Source: Brachionus rotundiformis (lineage: Eukaryota; Rotifera; Eurotatoria; Ploima; Brachionidae). From it: a stretch of 64,000 nucleotides of DNA. The notes under the pieces were generated by a model, which saw only the letters and a program-made list of their open reading frames with translations, made no database searches and was not told where the DNA came from. Positions 57,851 to 64,000 of the stretch are shown in pieces. The stretch covers positions 692,107-756,106 of the forward strand of contig JAESIW010000200.1 of NCBI GenBank assembly GCA_016802295.1, read 5' to 3'. Every line of letters starts with the position of its first letter. Positions within the stretch are counted from its first letter, which is position 1. The position numbers and the translations under genes were made by a program.

Positions 57851-58765
57851 TCAACTGCGACCAAGGTCTATTTTATTCACTAGCAGATAGTCTATCAACA
57901 AATCAATCTGTTGGCTCTTTTCAATTGAACTTGAGTCCAAGTTAAACATTTGTACAACATGAGGCATCAAATAATTAAGTAGTTTATATACATTTTTTCT
58001 TAGATACTCAAGCTCGGAAGTATATCTACAAAAGCCATTCGAGTTGTGGAAATGAGGAAGTGAGAGCGAGCTGTCGTATTGTAGAGGAAATTTTTGGTAA
58101 AGAGAAAGAAGTGGAAATGGATGGTAGAATTGGGACATGCTATGATCGGATGTATTGAAATTAAGTGCAGCTGGTGGCGGTGAGATGGGGGTGTACTTTG
58201 GACAGGCTGGCTCACTTGGCGAGCTCGAGTTGGATTGAATACTAGTCGGAGGCGTGAGCAAACAAGAATTGGCTTCGCCAACCTCTGGCTCATTTTGCTT
58301 TTCCAAATGCTTGGCTATCAAGCACTTTATTGCTTCAAAATTTACATTCTTGTCACTCTGTTCACTCTTTGCCTCTTTGGCTTCGGCTGGCTTTTTTAGG
58401 TATTTCTTTTTTATAACAGAGAAAGCCGAGTGGCTTTTGGTCGAGTTGTGGGACATCATGTGCATCCTCTCGTGCCTGGACATGTGTCTTATATTTATGG
58501 TAGAATAGTCACATCTATTGCATTTAATGACTTTGTTGTTCAGATGGCAGCGCATGTGGCAGTCGAATTTGGACTTGAGCAGCGTGGCATAGGAACACAT
58601 GGCACATTTGCGGATATTTGGATAATCTGTTATGTTGTGCTCTTGAAAGCGGTGCTCCTTGTAATTGTTGATGTCTTTGAATGTACGAAAGCAGTCTTTA
58701 CACAAATGAGTGGTTGTCGATGAGGACACTGATTTGGCATTTTTTTCCAATTTGTCTATTTCCAT
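57851..58765 (-). CDS. C2H2 zinc-finger transcription factor (hunchback-like finger layout)
   Basis: One open frame of 304 residues from the ATG at 58765 (MEIDKLEKNAK). There are three C2H2 fingers: C22-C25-H38-H43, C54-C57-H70-H74 (CAMCSYATLLKSKFDCHMRC H) and C82-C85-H98-H102 (CNRCDYSTINIRHMSRHERM H). Fingers 2 and 3 have the CxxC-x-Y-(A/S)T form seen in hunchback, REST and related poly-finger regulators. A Ser/Pro-rich middle follows, then a hydrophobic C-terminal segment (LRKNVYKLLNYLMPHVVQMF). It should be a nuclear DNA-binding regulator. The hunchback C-terminal finger pair is absent, so orthology is not claimed. A short acceptor-like sequence (AATTTAG) nine bases before the ATG suggests a 5' UTR intron. 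Confidence 0.8.
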   Translation of the reverse strand: MEIDKLEKNAKSVSSSTTTHLCKDCFRTFKDINNYKEHRFQEHNITDYPNIRKCAMCSYATLLKSKFDCHMRCHLNNKVIKCNRCDYSTINIRHMSRHERMHMMSHNSTKSHSAFSVIKKKYLKKPAEAKEAKSEQSDKNVNFEAIKCLIAKHLEKQNEPEVGEANSCLLTPPTSIQSNSSSPSEPACPKYTPISPPPAALNFNTSDHSMSQFYHPFPLLSLYQKFPLQYDSSLSLPHFHNSNGFCRYTSELEYLRKNVYKLLNYLMPHVVQMFNLDSSSIEKSQQIDLLIDYLLVNKIDLGRS

Positions 58766-58774
58766 TATTAAAAT

Positions 58775-59207
58775 CTAAATTATCAATTAAGTTTGTCCAA
58801 TATTAAACCATTTAAAAATGTAAAAAATAAAATAAAATTTATTAAAAAAAATGTAAATTTAAATTAAACTGATATATTATTTCACTTAAACAAAAAAAAA
58901 AAGCTTAAACTAAGAGCTTTCATCAAAAAATGTTATATAACTTTTTATTTTCGTTTCATTCAAAAACCATTTTAAAACATTTTCTCTATATAAACAATTT
59001 TCTATGAATAAAAAAAATGTTTTTCAACATTTTCATATTAGAGGCAAAAGTTTGGCAAAATTAAAAGAGAAATGGTAAGGGAACGGGTATGGGGATGGTA
59101 GGGTAGGGGGAGTGCTGGTATTGCGTAAAATCCTAATGAGTATTTGATTGTGATTCTTTATTTGTTGCAAGTAGGATCAAGCAAATTAGTGCCCTAATTG
59201 AAATTAC
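58775..59207 (-). other. Possible 5' UTR intron of the zinc-finger gene
   Basis: On the minus strand, a donor TACAG|GTAATT at 59207 and an acceptor GATAATTTAG ending at 58775 frame a 433-bp intron. The upstream exon would be the CA/TA-rich stretch above 59207. This is based on consensus only. Confidence 0.35.
59079..59110 (+). promoter_or_regulatory. G-quadruplex-like G-tract cluster upstream of the zinc-finger ORF
   Basis: Five G-runs (GGG, GGG, GGGG, GGG, GGGGG) are separated by loops of 2-6 bases within 32 bp, which satisfies the G3+N1-7 pattern. The G-rich strand is the template strand of the zinc-finger gene, 314 bp upstream of the ATG. Confidence 0.6.
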
Positions 59208-59240
59208 CTGTATGTATATGTATATGTGTATGTGTACTAC
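59208..59240 (+). repeat. TATG/TGTA microsatellite
   Basis: Alternating purine-pyrimidine run built of TATG, TATA and TGTG units, upstream of the zinc-finger gene. Confidence 0.6.
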
Positions 59241-62200
59241 GAGAAGAATAGTAGTAGTTATGTATTTTTGATAAAATGTTTTATTTGGATTACATAATAA
59301 TCTAACTTTTTACCTAGATTTAAAATCCTTCGGGTCGTGTTTATTTTTTTTTTGCTAATAGAAATTAATTGAATGCTTACAATTCAAATAAAGACTTGAG
59401 TTGGGAACAATGGCTTTTGGTAAATGTCTTTGTGGATGAACTTTACTTGGTATTTGGGCTACCCAGTTTATCCATATTTTATTTTCCGAAAGAAAATTAC
59501 TTTGGCTAAAAGACAATAAAAATACCAAACATTTAGAATAAATTTATTAAACTTCAACTTTTTACAAATATATTTTTAATAAAATTTTTTAATTGTTTTA
59601 ATTATCTAATCTTTATTTGAAAATTATTTTTAAATGTGTCCATAATTTGCACCAGTATCTCCCTGACCATTTATGATATGGTATCTCATTAGACCAGAGT
59701 TTTATGCCATTACAATTAAAATTTAAAATTTTTATTCAAAAATGTCAGAAATAGATAGAATTTTTGTGAATCTAATAACTTGATTATCAATACAAACAAT
59801 ACTTCATAATTGATTAAAGATCTTTTCGCATAGCTACAATTGAGTCCCTAATGAGTATTTCCAATATCAATAAACCTAATAAACTATGATAAATTAAGTA
59901 AATAAAATATATACATTCAATTAGAATCTTTTTTATTTTATATTTTTAAAACAATTGTTATGCAACCATTTATATGATAAAACAATTCTCATGGCAAGTT
60001 CTTGGACAGGTGCCTTATTTTCAAATCTCTTTGAGAATTTCCAGCTCCTCGAAAGATTTAATTTTGATATTTGTTCATTTAAATGACTAGATTATATAAT
60101 TATTCTACACTCATTCAATTCACAAAAGTCTTTTTTACCACGCAAATGTCAAAATTCGAAAAACATATCTATTTTTTACCTAGTCGAGGTTAGCTTAAAA
60201 AATGCCAAAATCAGGTTTATTCTTTAGAAAAAATGACTAGTTTTAAACTACTGCGTTAAATTATTTTTTAATAAATATATAGGCTTGAAGCCAAAACATT
60301 ATGTTGCCTAAACTTGCTATTAATAACTTTATAATAAAAACGCATTAGGCTTGACATTAGTCAGATCCTTGGTACCTGATAAAAAAGTTGCTAGAAAAGA
60401 TTTATAAACAATTAAAATTTAAAGTTATATAACTATTAAATTGGAAAAAACATTTTGAGACACCTACATTTTAGAAATTTGACAAACAAAAATCATTAAA
60501 AATATATAAAAACACATTAAAACACCTAGAAATTAAGGTATATTTAAAAAAATATATATTTATAAATTTTAATCGCATAATACATTCACAAAATACTGAC
60601 ACCATGGTTTTCTTTTTATGTTCCCTTTTATTCTAGAATATTTTATCTAAAATTTTGATCTTAAATCTGTTTTTTTTTCCAAAAGTTAACAAAGTCTGTT
60701 TCCAAATATTTTCGGATACTTGGCACAATTAAGATTTATTTTAAAAATTAATAGATAGAAATAGAGAGCACATAGATTGCGTCTGTAATTGAGTATAAAT
60801 CTAACCTAGTGTAGTTAATTGGGATCTGTTTGAGCCAAGTGATAAAAGAGAACCAAAAAGCAGCGCTCTAAAGCCATCTTTTTGGTAAAGCTTTTTAAAT
60901 AATATTATTTGTTAAAATTAGAAAGCCAAGTGTTTTTCTCATCATAATTGCATATATGTGTGCATGTGATAGCTATTTATTTAATACTTTTTACCAACTC
61001 GGGTGGGTATCCTTATCTTTAATAGATATAACTAAGATGTAATGCACTTAAAATAGAACAAAATGATTTTTTCAATAAGGGTGTGTTTTTCCAAGTGTTA
61101 ATTATCAATTTAAATTTTAATAAAGTCACATGTTTCATGATAAATAGAAATTTATTCTAATTTTTTAATTATCTGATAAGATAATAACTTATATTTAAGT
61201 AATTTTAATTTTGTTTTATTTGAATAAACTATTTTATTTATAAAAAACTCGATAGATTTTTACTTTTCTTAGGACTTTTTTTGATAATTTACTAAGCGCC
61301 TTTAGACTTTTAATAAAAAATTAACAAAAAATTTAAAAGCGTTTTGATTGATAAAAAATGAAATGGTAACTTTAATTTTAATTATTTTACATTGAAAATT
61401 TCATATCAAAAAATAAATTAAGTCTTGGCGACAAATTTTCTTGATACTCTTTAAATTATTAAAAAACTCGTGTACAAAAAATTTTCAAAATTTTTTAAAT
61501 TGATTGATAATTTTATCAATGAAAATATATTAAATGCCTTCCATATGAAACACTACAATTTTATAATTTCATAATCTTATCTGTTAGGACTTGAATTTTA
61601 ATTTATGTCAATTTTTATTAACGAGAAAACTATTAAGATAAACAACAAACTTTGATTAGGTACGCCTTATTTGAATCTTAAGGTACTTCTATAATTTCCG
61701 GACAATATCTAAAAATTGACCAAATTTCATGGGCCAAGATAAAAGTTTGCATTCAGTAAATACACATTGCACTTAATTTTATATTTTTTATCAGTTTTTA
61801 GATTAAATAATTTAAAAAAAAGCTTTAACATTAGTTTTACAAATCATACTCAATGCTTTTTTCTAATCTGGTATACATTGGATCAAACTTGGTCCAAAAA
61901 ATAAAATAACTCTACATACACTGATTAAATTTTATGATATTAGTTAGAAGTTTGGAAAAACAAACGCTTTAAAAGAAAATTTTACTTATCATTTTTATTT
62001 TAATCAAATTGACAAGTATTCAATTATTAAAATAAAAATAAAAATTGATTAATAAAGAGATTGATAACAATATTTTTAATTTTTAATTCAATCTCTTAGA
62101 AAGCACAATTTATCACCCTATTACAAAAATAAAGTTTAGTCTCGAATCAAAATAAAATTTAAAAATGAACTTATGGAAATTTTTCATTATAGAGATAAAT

Positions 62201-62888
62201 ATATCGAATAATGATTTATATTTTTATAATTTTTCTAATAAATCAGAACCAAAATTAACTTTTTATAATGTTTATCTTATTTCATATTAAAATAAGAGTA
62301 CATTTTTGGAATAAATTTACCAAAAAATTATCTGTTATCATTTTATTTATTGTTTATTTTAACATAAAATGATTCAAAAACATTTTCATATATAAATTTT
62401 GAAAAAAAAATAATAGAGCTTGCTCGACCAGTATCAGATTAGCTACTTGAGAAAAAAATTTTAAAAGTTTTAAAAATTGAATGATACGGGATCAGTATTT
62501 AGGTAAGTAATGCCAAATCTGGTGTAAAGTAATTTTTTCTTTAACAACGCTAAAAATTTAGAGCCTAAAAATACCAAAATACGCACTGTATTCTATTTAA
62601 GTCTCTTATTGGGTCACTCATTAACATCATTTTTAATAAAATCTGTGCCAGTTATCTAAAATTATATAGTTCCCAGAAAATAAAATTACTTATTTTGAGT
62701 GTCTTTTTACTTTTTGGTAAAAGCTTACTAATTAAGCAAACCAGATGGTATTGCATCTTGGTTTTAATGGATGATTTAAATAAGCATCAAGATCTTATAT
62801 ATTTGACTCTGAATGGTATAGACCCACAGTGATGTGGCGATGCTACAACGTGAGAGTAATAATTACTGAGTATTATTTAAATTTAAAT
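59241..62888. other. AT-rich intergenic stretch, nothing recognised
   Basis: No coding frame, RNA gene or repeat could be recognised. It flanks the 5' side of the zinc-finger gene and may hold its regulatory DNA. Confidence 0.4.
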
Positions 62889-63128
62889 TTAAATTAGAAA
62901 ATATTTAAATAAATCAAATATTGAAATATTTGAGTTAATTTTTTTTATCAAAAAATCCCAATTATTAGTAAAGACTTCTTGATCACATTCATCATTGAAG
63001 ATAAGGCGAATAGCCTCAATTTCAGCACATGAGACAAATTTTTTTCCTCGAGAATGTATTTGCTTTGTATTCTCAAAAAAATATTTTGTTGGAAACAGCA
63101 AATCTATTCCAGGATATATTTGATTCTT
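62889..63128 (-). other. Coding-like open stretch, unknown
   Basis: The minus strand reads about 78 residues from SKNQIYPGIDLLFPTKYFF through GKKFVSCAEIEAIRLIFNDE to FDLFKYFLI and a stop. The composition is more protein-like than nearby frames, but there is no ATG-led gene structure and no family I can name. It could be an isolated exon or a transposon relic. Confidence 0.25.
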
Positions 63129-63570
63129 AGAACCAAAAATAGACAGAGATAACTAGTGTTAGATGCGGCCAGACGAATCCGGTTCATTTGGCATACGCTT
63201 TTAGGTGGTCACTTGGCCGGTCCGATTTTTATACCGTATAAAAAAACGTCATTACTAAATGTAAAGGAATTAAGAAAGATATATTTTATTAAATTATTTT
63301 ATTAATATACTATATATATACGAGTAAAAGTGTTACTTCATTCTATTTTATAAAAAAAAATTTAAAAGAGACATGACAACAGTCTCACTCTTTCAGCTAA
63401 AAAATAAGTGTCACGTCTTTATATCAATTGAATGAAGCGCTATTTTTTCTTTTTGGGATATTTTCCATGGAATCAGCCTTTAATTTTTAATATTCAAAGC
63501 CAACATTATATAAAACGAGTCATGCGTAGAAGATGTGGTGTGGTGAGACTTCTGAAACTAAAACATTATA

Positions 63571-64000
63571 CAGTATGTTGCAAAAGTTTAGAAATTGGTT
63601 ATTTTATTTATCTTAAATTGTTTACTTGTTGTATTTTACGAAAAATTGAGTACAAAAGAAAAAAAATAAAAGCACTAATTTGTAAATTTTTTTTCCCTAC
63701 AATTTGATATATGACACTCGAAATAAAAATATAATTAACTTTTAAATATTTACAATGAAAAAACTTCCTCTAAAAATAAAAAATAAAAGTCGGTGCAAAA
63801 GTTTAGAAATTCGGGTAAACCTAAAGTTTTAGCAACCATTGCTACCTTTTTTCACACCTTAATGATTAATTCTTAAATAGCTTCTAATTTTGATTAAATT
63901 GTGCTCTAAAACTGCTTAAAGTAAATACTCTCCAACTACTAAGGTCCTTTCAGAATAATTTAACCAAAAAATCTTAATTTTGCCAAAAAATTACCAAAAA
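63571..64000 (+). mobile_element. Probable left end of a Tc1/mariner-like element, runs off window
   Basis: TA at 63569-63570 is followed by CAGTATGTTGCAAAAGTTTA. An almost identical inner copy (GGTGCAAAAGTTTAGAAAT) lies at 63792, 214 bp inward. Two direct repeats about 200 bp apart within one terminus is the IR/DR layout of several Tc1-like families. No transposase is visible before the window ends. Confidence 0.5.

Noticed and set aside
58000..58723. Additional frames over the zinc-finger gene on both strands
   Set aside because: Shadows of the zinc-finger coding sequence.
63432..63707. 91-residue plus-strand open frame
   Set aside because: It overlaps the start of the Tc1-like terminus and has no recognisable motif; composition follows AT-rich noncoding DNA.
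1..64000. Bacterial contamination or operon structure
   Set aside because: Spliced genes, animal-specific families and AT-rich spacers throughout; no operons or Shine-Dalgarno-led genes.

Overview
The window is AT-rich invertebrate nuclear DNA. The genes have GT-AG introns, several only 50-62 bp long, and the gene set is animal: a Notch ligand, HCN pacemaker channels, a 7TM receptor and a C2H2 zinc-finger protein. LINE, MULE, Tc1/mariner-like and TTAA-type elements are scattered between them. A compact, AT-rich animal such as a monogonont rotifer (Brachionus-like) fits, but that is a guess from composition and gene style; nothing here proves the taxon.

Layout. 1-2,007 (minus): 5' part of a DSL/EGF Notch ligand whose 3' exons lie outside the window. 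2,008-8,560: gene-poor DNA with LINE remnants and one unidentified coding relic. 8,565-11,962: nested transposons. A decayed FLYWCH-MULE transposase is interrupted by an apparently complete 2,349-bp MULE with terminal inverted repeats, a 9-bp target-site duplication and a reconstructable 560-residue transposase. 12,712-14,895 (plus): an intronless LRR/7TM orphan receptor. 15,485-41,378 (minus): a tandem array of three HCN-type channel genes (A, B, C; 606, 684 and 816 residues). All three are cut by two introns at the same codon positions and phases. LINE remnants, a TA-flanked MITE carrying a TTAA-flanked element, and other decayed sequences fill introns and spacers. 41,379-54,668: about 13 kb with no gene I can support, only TE relics. 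54,669-54,902 (plus): a tiny UPF0390/C19orf53-family gene. 55,421-56,505 (minus): GC-rich endonuclease half of an RTE-like LINE. 57,851-58,765 (minus): three-finger C2H2 protein, with a G-quadruplex-like tract upstream. 63,571-64,000: probable left end of a Tc1/mariner-like element.

Functional picture. The three HCN genes are the main host feature. Each has the N-terminal HCN domain, S1-S6, the GYGR selectivity filter, a C-linker and a cyclic-nucleotide-binding domain, so each should encode a hyperpolarisation-activated, cyclic-nucleotide-modulated cation channel subunit. Identity between copies A and B is patchy: near-identical blocks sit beside clearly diverged ones, which points to gene conversion. 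The most novel material is the MULE, whose termini are built from recurring AACATAAA motifs, and the nested MITE in an HCN intron.

Limits: exon joins come from reading frames and splice consensus only, without transcripts. Relic family names rest on motifs read by eye.
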